64,000 bases of DNA, taken from positions 31,450 through 95,449 of the forward strand of contig DATJLS010000002.1 of NCBI GenBank assembly GCA_035509315.1, written 5' to 3'. Each line of letters starts with the position of its first letter. The stretch's first letter is position 1. The translations under genes were made by a program, and so were the position numbers. The DNA comes from JAKAWQ01 sp035509315 (GTDB taxonomy: Bacteria > Pseudomonadota > Alphaproteobacteria > Acetobacterales > Acetobacteraceae). Below are positions 17,780-25,787 of the stretch, one piece after another. Below the pieces are notes generated by a model. It saw only the letters and a list, made by a program, of their open reading frames with translations, did no database searches and was not told the DNA's origin.

Positions 17780-17831
17780 GGCACAGGACGGGCGCACGGG
17801 ACGGGCGCACGGGACGGGCGCACGAGACGGG
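17780..17831. repeat. 13-bp tandem repeat, four units
   Basis: Four head-to-tail units of about CGCACGGGACGGG (17780-17831), the two middle ones identical and the outer ones each with one or two changes. It lies about 90 bases before the hprK start, in the 299-base gap between hprK and the divergent FUSC gene. Confidence 0.8.
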
Positions 17832-17988
17832 GCGGCGATCCTTCTCCCCAGCGGCGATAGAAGGAGCTGGTTCTCGGGTGACTTTCGCCGATAGTCCTTC
17901 CCGGAGGGCACGCCCGACCCTGGAAAGCTGGCGCGGGGGATGACCGAGATGGTAGAGCGGCGGGAGGCGAGGCGCGCGGGCTAGGTTT

Positions 17989-20064
17989 ATGAAATCGGAT
18001 GGTGCCGACGCGGGGTTTGATGCGGTCGTGTGGCCGAGCCTCCACGCCTGGGTCTTTTCGATCAAGACCTTCGCGAGCGCGATGCTGGCGCTGTGGATCG
18101 CTCTTCAGCTGGACCTCGACCGGCCTTACTGGGCGATGGCCACGGTCTATATCGTGGCTCAGCCTCTGACCGGGGCGATGCGCTCGAAGGCGATCTATCG
18201 CTTCGCCGGCACGCTGGTCGGTGCGATCGTCACTCTGGCTCTGCTGCCGAATCTGGTCGATACGCCGAACCTACTGGTTGGCGCCTTCGCGCTCTGGATC
18301 GGGATCTGCATCTATTTCTCCGTTTTGGACCGGACGCCCCGCAGCTATTTCTTCCTCCTTGCCGGATTTACGGTCGCCCTGATCGGGTTCCCGAGCGTCG
18401 ATACGCCGGGGGCGATCTGGTACGTGGTGCTGGCGCGTGTCGAAGAGATTACACTCGGGATCGTCTGCACGACGGTGATCGGCAGCGTCGTTTTCCCCAC
18501 GCCGCTCGGCCCCGGGCTTACCGCACGGCTTGACGGCTGGTTGCAGAATGCGGCGACCTGGATCGTGGGCGTGCTCACGGAGGACCCGGACAAAGCGGCG
18601 CTTTGGGCGGCGCAGCGTCGGTTGGCGGGCGATGCCGTCGAGATCGGGTTGCTGATGACGCATCTCGGCTTTGACACATCGAACCTGCAGACAGGGACCG
18701 TGCCGGTGGGGTTGCTGCGCCAGCGTGTGATGCTGCTGATGCCGGTGTTGAACGGCATGGCGGACAGGATCGGCGTGCTTCGCAACGACGGGGCGATCAA
18801 CGCACCGTTGAGACAATTGCTGAACCATATGTCCGAATGGACCCGCACCGCGCGCACGAGCGATCTTGCGGAGGCGGAGCGGGTTCGAGCCGAGATCGCG
18901 GCGGTGGAGCCGACGATCGACGCTCGGGCGAGTTGGGACGATATCGTAACGAGCGGCCTGCTGGCGCGGCTTGGCGAGCTCGCCGACCTTCTGCACGATA
19001 TCATCGCGCTCAGGCGGCAGATTCGGCAGGGCCGGTCTCGCCTTCCGGAACTTGCCGTCCCACCGGCCGTGACCGCACGGATGCGCCAGCACCGGGATCA
19101 CGTGATGGCGCTGCATTCCGCGCTGGCTGTGGCGTTCGTCGTTGGCCTGATCTCGGCCTTCTGGATCGCCACCGCTTGGCCCGAAGGCGCCGAGGCGGCA
19201 TCGCTCGCGGCGGTGGGCGCGGCATTCTTCGCGGCGCGGGACGATCCGGCCTCTGAGATCACCAGTTTTACGTACTGTGTGCTGATCGCGCTCGTGCTCG
19301 ATGCGGTCTATCTTTTCGTCATCCTGCCGCAGGTGGATGGTTTCGGTATGCTGATGCTCGCCTTCGCCCCGGCATACTTATTGCTAGGGGTGTTGGCGGC
19401 TTTTCCCCCGACGGCCATCGCGGCGACGCCGGTTGCGTTCCTTTCGGCCACGCTGCTCGCGCTGAGCAGCAGGTACAGTGCTGACTTCGCCAGTTTTGTG
19501 AATGACGGGATCGCCGCCCTGATCGGGCTCGGCGCCACATCGATCATAATTCGGATCATCCGTTCCGTGAGCGCAGAATGGACGACGGCACGGCTTTTGC
19601 GCCGTAACCGGGTCGATATCGCGCGCGCCGCGCTCAACCACGACCCGCAGACTCGTGAAGCCTTCGCAGGATTGATGGTGGATCGCCTGGGGTTGGTGGT
19701 CTCGCGGATGGCCGCCAGTGCGCCGGATACAGCTAAGACCGCCGCAGCGGCGCTGGCGGATCTGCGCGTTGGGATGAACGTGATCGATCTGCAAAATGCA
19801 ATGGGCAGGCTGACAAAGGCAGAACGGGATGCGGTGCATGCGATGCTGACGGCACTCGCTCAGCATTTTCTCCACCGCAGACCGGCCGGGCTGGAGTTGC
19901 GGGAGGCGATCGACCGCGCGATCGCCGCAGTGACCAGCAAGCCCGATGCGGCAACACCGGACATGCTGAGGTGTCTGAGCGGGATCCGCCGGGCGCTTTT
20001 CCCGGACGCCGCGCCCTATACGCCGTGGCTGGCGGACAGCGCTCTGGAAAGGCAACCGGCATGA
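17989..20064 (+). CDS. FUSC/AaeB-like aromatic-acid efflux membrane protein
   Basis: A 691-residue protein made of two similar halves. Each begins with a cluster of about five or six helices (first W-I-A-L-Q-L-D-L-D-R-P-Y-W-A-M near residue 37, then a second cluster near 375-500) followed by a soluble helical part. The first half carries the F-U-S-C hallmark D-R-P-Y-W-A and S-K-A-I-Y-R-F-A-G-T. AaeB-type proteins export hydroxylated aromatic acids with AaeA and AaeX. It overlaps the DUF1656 gene by four bases. Confidence 0.9.
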   Translation: MKSDGADAGFDAVVWPSLHAWVFSIKTFASAMLALWIALQLDLDRPYWAMATVYIVAQPLTGAMRSKAIYRFAGTLVGAIVTLALLPNLVDTPNLLVGAFALWIGICIYFSVLDRTPRSYFFLLAGFTVALIGFPSVDTPGAIWYVVLARVEEITLGIVCTTVIGSVVFPTPLGPGLTARLDGWLQNAATWIVGVLTEDPDKAALWAAQRRLAGDAVEIGLLMTHLGFDTSNLQTGTVPVGLLRQRVMLLMPVLNGMADRIGVLRNDGAINAPLRQLLNHMSEWTRTARTSDLAEAERVRAEIAAVEPTIDARASWDDIVTSGLLARLGELADLLHDIIALRRQIRQGRSRLPELAVPPAVTARMRQHRDHVMALHSALAVAFVVGLISAFWIATAWPEGAEAASLAAVGAAFFAARDDPASEITSFTYCVLIALVLDAVYLFVILPQVDGFGMLMLAFAPAYLLLGVLAAFPPTAIAATPVAFLSATLLALSSRYSADFASFVNDGIAALIGLGATSIIIRIIRSVSAEWTTARLLRRNRVDIARAALNHDPQTREAFAGLMVDRLGLVVSRMAASAPDTAKTAAAALADLRVGMNVIDLQNAMGRLTKAERDAVHAMLTALAQHFLHRRPAGLELREAIDRAIAAVTSKPDAATPDMLRCLSGIRRALFPDAAPYTPWLADSALERQPA

Positions 20065-20273
20065 TCGGCGAGGTTGCCATCGGCGGCGTCTTCGTGATGC
20101 GGATGCTGGTCTCGCTGGTGATCGCGATGGCGATCGTTGCGCTGCTGCGCCGGATGCTCGCTTGGTGCGGTGTTTATCGGTTCGTCTGGCACCGTCCGCT
20201 GTTCGACCTGGCGTTGCTCGTTATCGTGCTTGGAGGAGTGGTTGCGGCGAGCGGATCATGGCTGACACCCTGA
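20061..20273 (+). CDS. DUF1656 (AaeX-like) small membrane protein
   Basis: A 70-residue protein with two hydrophobic helices and the family start E-x-x-I-G-G-V-F. The W-H-R-P-L-F-D-L-A segment near residue 43 is typical of DUF1656. It sits between FUSC and HlyD-type genes, as in aaeXAB operons. Start overlaps the FUSC stop; end overlaps the next gene by 16 bases. Confidence 0.9.
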   Translation: MIGEVAIGGVFVMRMLVSLVIAMAIVALLRRMLAWCGVYRFVWHRPLFDLALLVIVLGGVVAASGSWLTP

Positions 20274-21217
20274 GAGTGCAGAACGAAGATCGGCCGCCCC
20301 ATACCGAGCGCCGGACGGGGGGGTGGACGGAGGGCGCGGCGGCACGGTTCTTCGCCCGGGCGATACGTCTCGCCGTGACGGCCGTGGTGGTGGGCGTGGC
20401 TGCCTTCGTGGGTTGGCGGCTCTGGGTCTATGACATGAATGCGCCCTGGACGCGCGACGGTGTGGTGCGTGCCGATGTCGTGCAGGTGACGACGGACGTC
20501 TCCGGCCTGGTGAGCCAGGTGCTGGTGCACGACAACGAGACGGTGCGGAAGGATCAGGTGCTGTTCCGCATCGATCCCCAGCGTTTTCGCCTCGCGATAC
20601 AGCAGGCGGAGGCCACGGTCGCGAGCCGACGGGCGGAAGCCGATGAGGCGGTGCGGGAGGCGAGTCGCTTTGGCTCGCTCAACACTCTCTCGGTCTCGAC
20701 GGAGCAACAGCAACAGCGATTCGCGGTTGCCGCCGAAGATGCGGCAGCCTATCAGCAGGCGCTGGCGGATCTCGGAGTCGCGCGGCTCAATCTCGTGCGG
20801 TCAGAAGTGCGGGCGCCGGTCAATGGCTATATCACCAATTTTCAGATGCGGCCGGGTGACTATGTCGAGGCGGGTCAACCCGTCTTTGCGCTGATCGACA
20901 GCGACAGCTTCTATGTGGATGCCTATTTCGAGGAGACACGGCTGCCGCACATCGCGTTGGGCGATCCTGCCCGTGTTCATCTCCTGGGCCAAAGCCAGGT
21001 GATCGAGGGGCATGTGCAGAGCATTGCCCGCGGCATTACCGACCGTGAGCAGGTGAGCGGGAGCGATTTGTTGGCCAACGTCAACCCCACCTTCAGTTGG
21101 GTGCGGCTGGCGCAGCGGATTCCGGTGCGGATTGCGTTGGACCATGTGCCGGCAGGCGTGAGCCTGGTGGTGGGGCGAACCGCGACAGTTGATGTGATTC
21201 CGCGCGACACGAAGTAG
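20258..21217 (+). CDS. HlyD-family periplasmic adaptor (AaeA-like)
   Basis: A 319-residue membrane-fusion protein. One N-terminal helix at about residues 33-52 is followed by the A-P-W-T-R-D-G-V-V-R-A-D barrel start. Next come a lipoyl half (V-S-G-L-V-S-Q-V-L-V-H-D-N), a coiled-coil hairpin and the second lipoyl half (V-R-A-P-V-N-G-Y-I-T-N). It links the FUSC exporter to the outer membrane side. The ATG at 20258 follows a GAGG-like stretch. No outer-membrane channel gene is adjacent. Confidence 0.92.
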   Translation: MADTLRVQNEDRPPHTERRTGGWTEGAAARFFARAIRLAVTAVVVGVAAFVGWRLWVYDMNAPWTRDGVVRADVVQVTTDVSGLVSQVLVHDNETVRKDQVLFRIDPQRFRLAIQQAEATVASRRAEADEAVREASRFGSLNTLSVSTEQQQQRFAVAAEDAAAYQQALADLGVARLNLVRSEVRAPVNGYITNFQMRPGDYVEAGQPVFALIDSDSFYVDAYFEETRLPHIALGDPARVHLLGQSQVIEGHVQSIARGITDREQVSGSDLLANVNPTFSWVRLAQRIPVRIALDHVPAGVSLVVGRTATVDVIPRDTK

Positions 21218-21327
21218 GGCGTCGTGCGCTGGATCGATGTGGATGGCTTCCGGCGGAAGCGGAGCCCCGATCGCGTCCACGCGGACCCCGATGGCTTCGC
21301 GGACCGCCAAAGCCAGGGGGAAACCGT

Positions 21328-21681
21328 CTAGGGGTCGCGGGAGAGTCCCCGGGAGGCAAGGGCTTCAAGATAGCGTTGCCAGCGGTCCGTCTGCTCCTGG
21401 CCCAAACCATAAAGGTAATCCCAAGAATAGATGCCGGTGTCGTGCAGATCGTCGAAGGTGAGGCGGATGGCGTAGTTGCCGACCGGCTCGATCTGGATGA
21501 CGCCGACATGGCGGCGGCCGGGGACGATCTGCTTCTGTTCCGGGCTGTGGCCCTGGACCTCGGCGCTAGGGCTTTCGACGCGGAGATACTCGGCGGGAAG
21601 GATGAAGCGGCTGCCATCGTCGAATGTGATCTCGAGCGTCTTCTCTGCGCGCCGGAGATGGATTTCGGTGGGCAGCGGCAC
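21328..21681 (-). CDS. DUF971 (gamma-butyrobetaine hydroxylase-like N-terminal) protein
   Basis: A 117-residue protein with the DUF971 pattern: L-R-R-A-E-K-T-L-E-I-T-F-D-D-G, L-P-A-E-Y-L-R-V-E-S-P-S-A-E-V-Q-G-H split over residues 9-48, then V-G-N-Y-A-I-R-L-T-F-D-D-L-H-D-T-G-I-Y-S-W. Members are linked to iron-sulfur protein metabolism. I chose the GTG at 21681, four bases after the Trm112 stop with an AAGG site eight bases away; the open frame beyond it lies inside trm112. Confidence 0.85.
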   Translation of the reverse strand: MPLPTEIHLRRAEKTLEITFDDGSRFILPAEYLRVESPSAEVQGHSPEQKQIVPGRRHVGVIQIEPVGNYAIRLTFDDLHDTGIYSWDYLYGLGQEQTDRWQRYLEALASRGLSRDP

Positions 21682-21685
21682 GGGG

Positions 21686-21895
21686 TCAGCCTTCGAGCTT
21701 GCGGGCCTCGTCGGGCAGCATGATGGGAATGCCGTCGCGGATCGGGTAGGCAAGGCCGGCCTTGCGGCTGATCAGTTCGTTGTGAGCGCGATCATACTCG
21801 AGCGGGCCTTTGGTCAGTGGGCAGACGAGGATTTCGAGCAGTCGAGGATCGACTGGGATCGGACGGGGGGGCAGCTCGGACGTTGGATCGGGCAT
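21686..21895 (-). CDS. Trm112-family protein
   Basis: A 69-residue protein with L-L-E-I-L-V-C-P-L-T-K-G-P-L near residue 20 and Y-P-I-R-D-G-I-P-I-M-L-P-D-E-A-R at the end, the bacterial Trm112/YcaR signature. Only one of the usual zinc cysteines is present, as in many bacterial members. It sits between LON-domain and DUF971 genes on the same strand, a grouping common in alphaproteobacteria. Confidence 0.92.
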   Translation of the reverse strand: MPDPTSELPPRPIPVDPRLLEILVCPLTKGPLEYDRAHNELISRKAGLAYPIRDGIPIMLPDEARKLEG

Positions 21896-21902
21896 CAGGG
21901 CA

Positions 21903-22574
21903 TCAGCTCATGAGAGGGGTTTTCTCGGTCTCGCCGCCGGGCGGAGCGTAGGCGTTGAGCTTGAGCAGGGCGAGCAGCGTTTCGCCGCGGCTCCGTTCAT
22001 CGGGCGCCTCGAGCAAAGCTTGTTTTTCGGTGGGCGCGAAAGGGCAAAGAGTGCTGAGGGTGCCGATAAGATGCTCGTCCGGCAGGGATTCGAGCGCCTT
22101 CCAATCGGCACCAAGGCCACGGGCGGCAAGATAGGCGCGGAGGGCTTCGAGCAGGGGCTCACGGGCCATGACGGGTGCGGAAGGCGCGGCGAGATCGGTG
22201 AGAAAGGAAACGAGGTCGGCCCGAACGCGACGATATCCGCGTTCGAGCGGAAGTTCGGCCAGGGCGCGGAAGCGGATGACGCCGGCCAGGGTGATGAGGT
22301 AGCGGCCATCATCGGTTTCGCTGAAGGCAACGAGACGACCGAGGCAGCCGACGGCGAAAAGGGTAGCGCCGGTGGGGACGTCCGCGCGGGAGGGATCGGG
22401 CTGGATCATCCCGAAAAAACGGCCGCGACCGAGCGCATCCTCCACCATCGCGAGGTAGCGTGGCTCGAAAATATTGAGCGGAAGTCTCGTGCGCGGGAGG
22501 AGAAGGGCGCCCGCGAGCGGGAAGACGGGAAACTCCGTCGGCAGATCGGCGAGGCGAGGCGCGGGCACCGGCAT
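21903..22574 (-). CDS. LON substrate-binding-domain protein
   Basis: A 223-residue protein consisting only of the Lon N-terminal (PUA-like) domain: F-P-V-F-P-L-A-G-A-L-L-L-P near residue 15, L-P-L-N-I-F-E-P-R-Y-L-A-M near 32, G-C-L-G-R-L-V near 76 and G-V-I-R-F-R near 97. There is no ATPase or protease domain. Its function is unknown; it may bind unfolded proteins. It lies seven bases before the Trm112 gene and 15 after the thioredoxin gene. Confidence 0.92.
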   Translation of the reverse strand: MPVPAPRLADLPTEFPVFPLAGALLLPRTRLPLNIFEPRYLAMVEDALGRGRFFGMIQPDPSRADVPTGATLFAVGCLGRLVAFSETDDGRYLITLAGVIRFRALAELPLERGYRRVRADLVSFLTDLAAPSAPVMAREPLLEALRAYLAARGLGADWKALESLPDEHLIGTLSTLCPFAPTEKQALLEAPDERSRGETLLALLKLNAYAPPGGETEKTPLMS

Positions 22575-22589
22575 GGATGGCGGGAGGGC

Positions 22590-23543
22590 TCAGCGGAAGA
22601 GGAAGGCCGAGAGCTTCCGGCGGGCGGCGATGGTGGCGGAATCGTCGAACCCCCAGGCTTCGAAGAATTTGAGGAGCTGGAGACGCGCGCCGTCCTCGCG
22701 CCAGGCGCGGTCGCGCCGGATGATCTCGAGCAGCGCATCCGCTGCCTCTTCGCGCCGGCCCAGCGCGTTGAGGGCGGTGGCAAGGTCGTAGCGGGCCTCG
22801 AGATCGCCGGGGTTGGCAGAGAGGCGGGCTTCTAGGCCAGCGAGGCCGGACGTGGCCTTGCGGCCTTCTTCGGCCAGGGCAAGGGCGGCGCGGGCGCCGG
22901 CAATCTCGGCATGCTCGGCAAGCCGGGGCGGAACCTGGGCGAGGGCGTCGCTGGCGGCCTTCTCGTCGCCGGCCTGAAGTTCGGCGCGGATGAGGCCGCC
23001 CCAGGCTTCGGGGCTTTCCGGGTCGGCTGCGACGGCTTCGGCAAAGAGACTCGCGGCTTCGGGGGCGTCACCAGCTTCGAGCGCGGTCTTGGCGGTGGCG
23101 AGGATATCCGCGCTCGGCATGGCACCGCCGGCCTGCTTGAGCAGTTCCTCGACGAAACGCTTGACCTCGGACTCGGGGAGAGCGCCCTGAAAAAGGTCGG
23201 CGATCTGCCCCTGCCAGAAGGCGGCGACGGTGGGCACGGATTGGAGCGGCAGACCAAGGGTGGCGAGCTGCTGGACCAGGGCGCGGTTCTTGTCGATATC
23301 GATCTTGACGAGCTTGACACGGCCCCCAGCCGCGCGAACGACCTTCTCAAGCGTGGGCGTGAGCTGCCTGCAGGGGCCACACCAAGTGGCCCAGAAATCG
23401 ACCACGACGGGAACGGTGCGGGACGCCTCGACGACGTCTTGCATGAAGGTTTTCTGATCACCTTCGATGATCATGCCGGTAGGGTCGGGCCCTCCAAGGG
23501 AGCCCGCGGTTGCTTGCGATTTCTGGCCGATGATGAGGTCCAT
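22590..23543 (-). CDS. CnoX-like thioredoxin with TPR tail
   Basis: A 317-residue protein. Residues about 28-140 form a thioredoxin domain with an intact W-A-T-W-C-G-P-C-R-Q motif, followed by tetratricopeptide-like helices. The architecture matches CnoX/YbbN co-chaperones that protect proteins during oxidative stress. The ATG at 23543 gives a short N-terminal lead; an upstream in-frame ATG at 23603 is less likely. It is the first gene of the group running to DUF971. Confidence 0.92.
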   Translation of the reverse strand: MDLIIGQKSQATAGSLGGPDPTGMIIEGDQKTFMQDVVEASRTVPVVVDFWATWCGPCRQLTPTLEKVVRAAGGRVKLVKIDIDKNRALVQQLATLGLPLQSVPTVAAFWQGQIADLFQGALPESEVKRFVEELLKQAGGAMPSADILATAKTALEAGDAPEAASLFAEAVAADPESPEAWGGLIRAELQAGDEKAASDALAQVPPRLAEHAEIAGARAALALAEEGRKATSGLAGLEARLSANPGDLEARYDLATALNALGRREEAADALLEIIRRDRAWREDGARLQLLKFFEAWGFDDSATIAARRKLSAFLFR

Positions 23544-23696
23544 GGGACGATCCCGGGTCAAGGGGCGATGGCGCATAAATGATGGATTCGGCGCTCCGGA
23601 CAAGGAGGGAACGTCGCGTCGGAGGCAATGTCCACCGGGCCGGGTTGCTTGCCAAGGCGACGGGGCTTGCCTAAAGACGGGAAGGAGATCGCAGAT

Positions 23697-23771
23697 GCGG
23701 GCGTAGCTCAGGGGTAGAGCACAACCTTGCCAAGGTTGGGGTCGAGGGTTCGAATCCCTTCGCCCGCTCCA
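23697..23771 (+). tRNA. tRNA-Gly(GCC)
   Basis: All arms fold. The acceptor GCGGGCG pairs with CGCCCGC; the D arm contains AGCTCAGGGGTAGAGC. The anticodon stem CAACC/GGTTG encloses the loop TTGCCAA (anticodon GCC), and the T arm is GAGGG-TTCGAAT-CCCTT-like. CCA is encoded. It is followed by a terminator. Confidence 0.97.
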
Positions 23772-23798
23772 AAATCTCTCAAGATTTTGAGCGACTTA

Positions 23799-23825
23799 AG
23801 AACGGCCCTTCGGGGCCGTCTTTGC
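23799..23825 (+). terminator. Rho-independent terminator after tRNA-Gly
   Basis: A 7-bp stem ACGGCCC/GGGCCGT closed by a TTCG tetraloop (23802-23819) is followed by CTTTG. A weaker AAAATCT/AGATTTT stem lies just before it at 23771-23788. Confidence 0.8.
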
Positions 23826-24100
23826 TTAGAGGGCCGAGGTTCCTTGTTGCTCTAAGCAGAATCTATGCAATTGGACGAAAGTCGGCCGGCGCCCTCTTCC
23901 GCGCTGATGGCGCGGCCGCCCGCTTGCGATCCGGTGCTCGAAGCTCGCCGGGCTAGTTCAAATCCTGCTCCTGCAACTGCCCCCTCCCGGCGGCGACCGC
24001 CTACGCCCCGGTGCCGCTCCGTGGTTGCGGGCGCCCGCAACCGCCGATCCTTGCAATTGGTCGAGCGAGCTATTCCCCGGCCCGGCAGCTTAGATCGACC

Positions 24101-24151
24101 GTTGCTCTCCGAAGCCGAAGGTCAGAGGTTCGAGTCCTCTCGGGTGCGCCA
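24101..24151 (+). pseudogene. 3' fragment of tRNA-Arg(CCG), likely integration scar
   Basis: The stretch runs from GTTGCTCTCCGAAG (anticodon loop CTCCGAA, anticodon CCG) through a perfect T arm AGAGG-TTCGAGT-CCTCT to the acceptor strand CGGGTGC, discriminator G and CCA. Upstream there is no GCACCCG partner and only a decayed D-arm-like AGCTTAG (24088-24094), and the anticodon stem has a mismatch, so it cannot fold as a working tRNA. Genes right of it are accessory. The 275 bases before it (23826-24100) hold no gene I can support. Confidence 0.7.
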
Positions 24152-24217
24152 TCTCATCGCGGCCTATATTGGAGCGAGGCCTAAATCCTCCGAGTCGCTG
24201 CGGGCAAGATAGGCAAG

Positions 24218-25252
24218 CTAGCGCGTTTCCACCAACCCAAGCTTCAGCAAGCTTTGAGCCGTAGCCAGGACTGCGTCTCTCTCGCTCCTTGGCGCCCACC
24301 TCAACAGCCGTCGTGCCTTTTCGTTCGTCGCATTCCTGCGCTTGCCGAGCTCCGGCAATATACTTCTGGCCTGGCGATCAAAAAGCGCGACGATCCGCAA
24401 CATCAAAGTTGGCAAAGGTCGCGTCGGAACCTTGCGAGCATCAGCGCCCAGCGTGTCTCTGAGAATTTGGGCAATCTGAAGAACGCTCAACAGGCCTCCA
24501 GCCGCAGCGAGAAACCGCTCGCCGCGCGCGGCAGGGTCAGTCATCGCTTTCAGGTGCAGATCGGCAACGTCACGCACATCTACGGCGCCGACCCAAAGGT
24601 CGGGGCAGCCGGGCATGGAGCCATCCAAAAGACGCTTCACGATCAATATCGAGGTTGCAAAGTCAGGCCCCAGAACGGGGCCGAAGATGCCGACCGGATT
24701 GACGGTGGCCAGCTCAAGGCTGCCTCCTTCCCGCAAAATGAAGTCCCAGGCGGCCCGCTCGGCGATTGTCTTGGATTTGTGATAAGGCTGAACGCCGGGG
24801 CCGCTGGGGTCTGTCCAATCGGCTTCCGTAAAGGCGGCCGCCCTGTCTTTCGCGCCATAGCCGATTGCCGCGAAGGATGAGGTCATTACTACGCGTTTAA
24901 CACCAGCAGCGCGCGCTGCTTGCAACACCCGCAGCGTCCCATCTCGAGCCGGCGCGATCAGTTCGTTCTCGTCCTTCGGCACGGTGCTCGGGAAGGGTGA
25001 AGCGACATGGAGCACGTAGTCGCGGCCGCTCATTGCATCGGCCCAGCCAGCATCGTCGTTCAGGTCGGCTCGGAAAAGCGTGAGCCGCTCTCCGACATCG
25101 TCGGCGCCACCTTGCCGAAGCATGGCCCGCAGCTCGCCCATGCGTGCCAGGTCGCGAACCGTTGCTGACGTTTCGTGTCCTGCCGCCAACAGACGGATCA
25201 AACAATGGGCGCCAACGAACCCAGTGCCCCCCGTGACCAAAACCCGCGCCAT
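24218..25252 (-). CDS. Extended SDR, NAD(P)-dependent epimerase/dihydroflavonol-reductase-like
   Basis: A 344-residue reductase with the Rossmann loop G-G-T-G-F-V-G (residues 8-14), catalytic S125/S126 and Y157-x3-K161. H-V-A-S-P-F-P near residue 82 and N-P-V-G-I-F-G-P are typical of the cinnamoyl-CoA/dihydroflavonol reductase-like branch. The substrate is unknown. It is divergent from the merR gene with a MerR-type operator between them, suggesting it is that regulator's target. Confidence 0.88.
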   Translation of the reverse strand: MARVLVTGGTGFVGAHCLIRLLAAGHETSATVRDLARMGELRAMLRQGGADDVGERLTLFRADLNDDAGWADAMSGRDYVLHVASPFPSTVPKDENELIAPARDGTLRVLQAARAAGVKRVVMTSSFAAIGYGAKDRAAAFTEADWTDPSGPGVQPYHKSKTIAERAAWDFILREGGSLELATVNPVGIFGPVLGPDFATSILIVKRLLDGSMPGCPDLWVGAVDVRDVADLHLKAMTDPAARGERFLAAAGGLLSVLQIAQILRDTLGADARKVPTRPLPTLMLRIVALFDRQARSILPELGKRRNATNEKARRLLRWAPRSERDAVLATAQSLLKLGLVETR

Positions 25253-25285
25253 AAGACTATTCTCCCGCTGCCGTGCGATGCTAAA

Positions 25286-25307
25286 CCTTGAACATAAGTT
25301 TAAGGTC
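25286..25307. promoter_or_regulatory. MerR-type operator between SDR and merR genes
   Basis: The inverted repeat ACCTTGAAC-ATAA-GTTTAAGGT matches at eight of nine positions. It has the CCTTRAA/TTNAAGG form of MerR-family operators in spacer-distorted promoters. It lies 14 bases before the merR GTG start and 34 bases from the SDR start. Confidence 0.7.
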
Positions 25308-25320
25308 AAGGGAGATTCGG

Positions 25321-25665
25321 GTGCGCATCGGGGAGCTTTCCAAGAGGACCGGCATTTCGACCTCGCGTATTCGGTTCTACGAGAAGCACGAGGTGCTCCC
25401 TCAGGCGGTCAGGGGCAATAATGGCTATAGGCAGTATCCGGACTCCACCGCGGAGTTGCTGTGCACGATTGATAACGCACAACAACTGGGCTTTTCACTG
25501 AATGAAATTCGCCGCGCGCTAAGCGAGGCCGCGCCCGATTTCCGGTCACGGGCGACGATAGTAAGGATGTTGCGGAGCAAGCTTGATGCAATCGACCAAC
25601 ATCTCGAAGAGATGCAGGGCCGACGCCATGAGATCGTGAAAAGATTGGAGAAGCTGGAAGGTTGA
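25321..25665 (+). CDS. MerR-family transcriptional regulator
   Basis: A 114-residue regulator. The N-terminal winged helix reads I-G-E-L-S-K-R-T-G-I-S, then R-F-Y-E-K-H-E-V-L-P and N-G-Y-R-Q-Y, followed by a dimerisation coiled coil. There are no C-terminal metal-binding cysteines, so it probably senses an organic signal or oxidative state. The GTG at 25321 has AGGGAGA about six bases before it. The in-frame ATG at 25288 is rejected because it lies inside the operator. Confidence 0.9.
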   Translation: MRIGELSKRTGISTSRIRFYEKHEVLPQAVRGNNGYRQYPDSTAELLCTIDNAQQLGFSLNEIRRALSEAAPDFRSRATIVRMLRSKLDAIDQHLEEMQGRRHEIVKRLEKLEG

Positions 25666-25787
25666 GAACTTCAAAGGCTGCTGCAGCGAAGCGCGACACG
25701 GGCGGCGCACGGTTGCGTAGGCCTACGGCCATCCTGTCGAGCATCGCCTGATCGCCGCGCGCGAAGGCCGGGCCGATTCGCCGGCCT

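Noticed and set aside
17690..17911. N-terminal extension of the HPr kinase frame
   Set aside because: The extension is the translation of a 13-bp tandem repeat (R-A-P-V-P-C-A-R-P-type peptides) and has no HprK N-terminal domain features.
17941..17990. tRNA-like D-arm words (GATGGTAGAGCGG) before the FUSC gene
   Set aside because: No acceptor, anticodon or T arm can be paired around it.
23925..23985. Possible second tRNA or split tmRNA piece (GTTCAAATCCTGC region)
   Set aside because: The T stem has mismatches, no CCA follows and no tag-peptide coding part is visible nearby.
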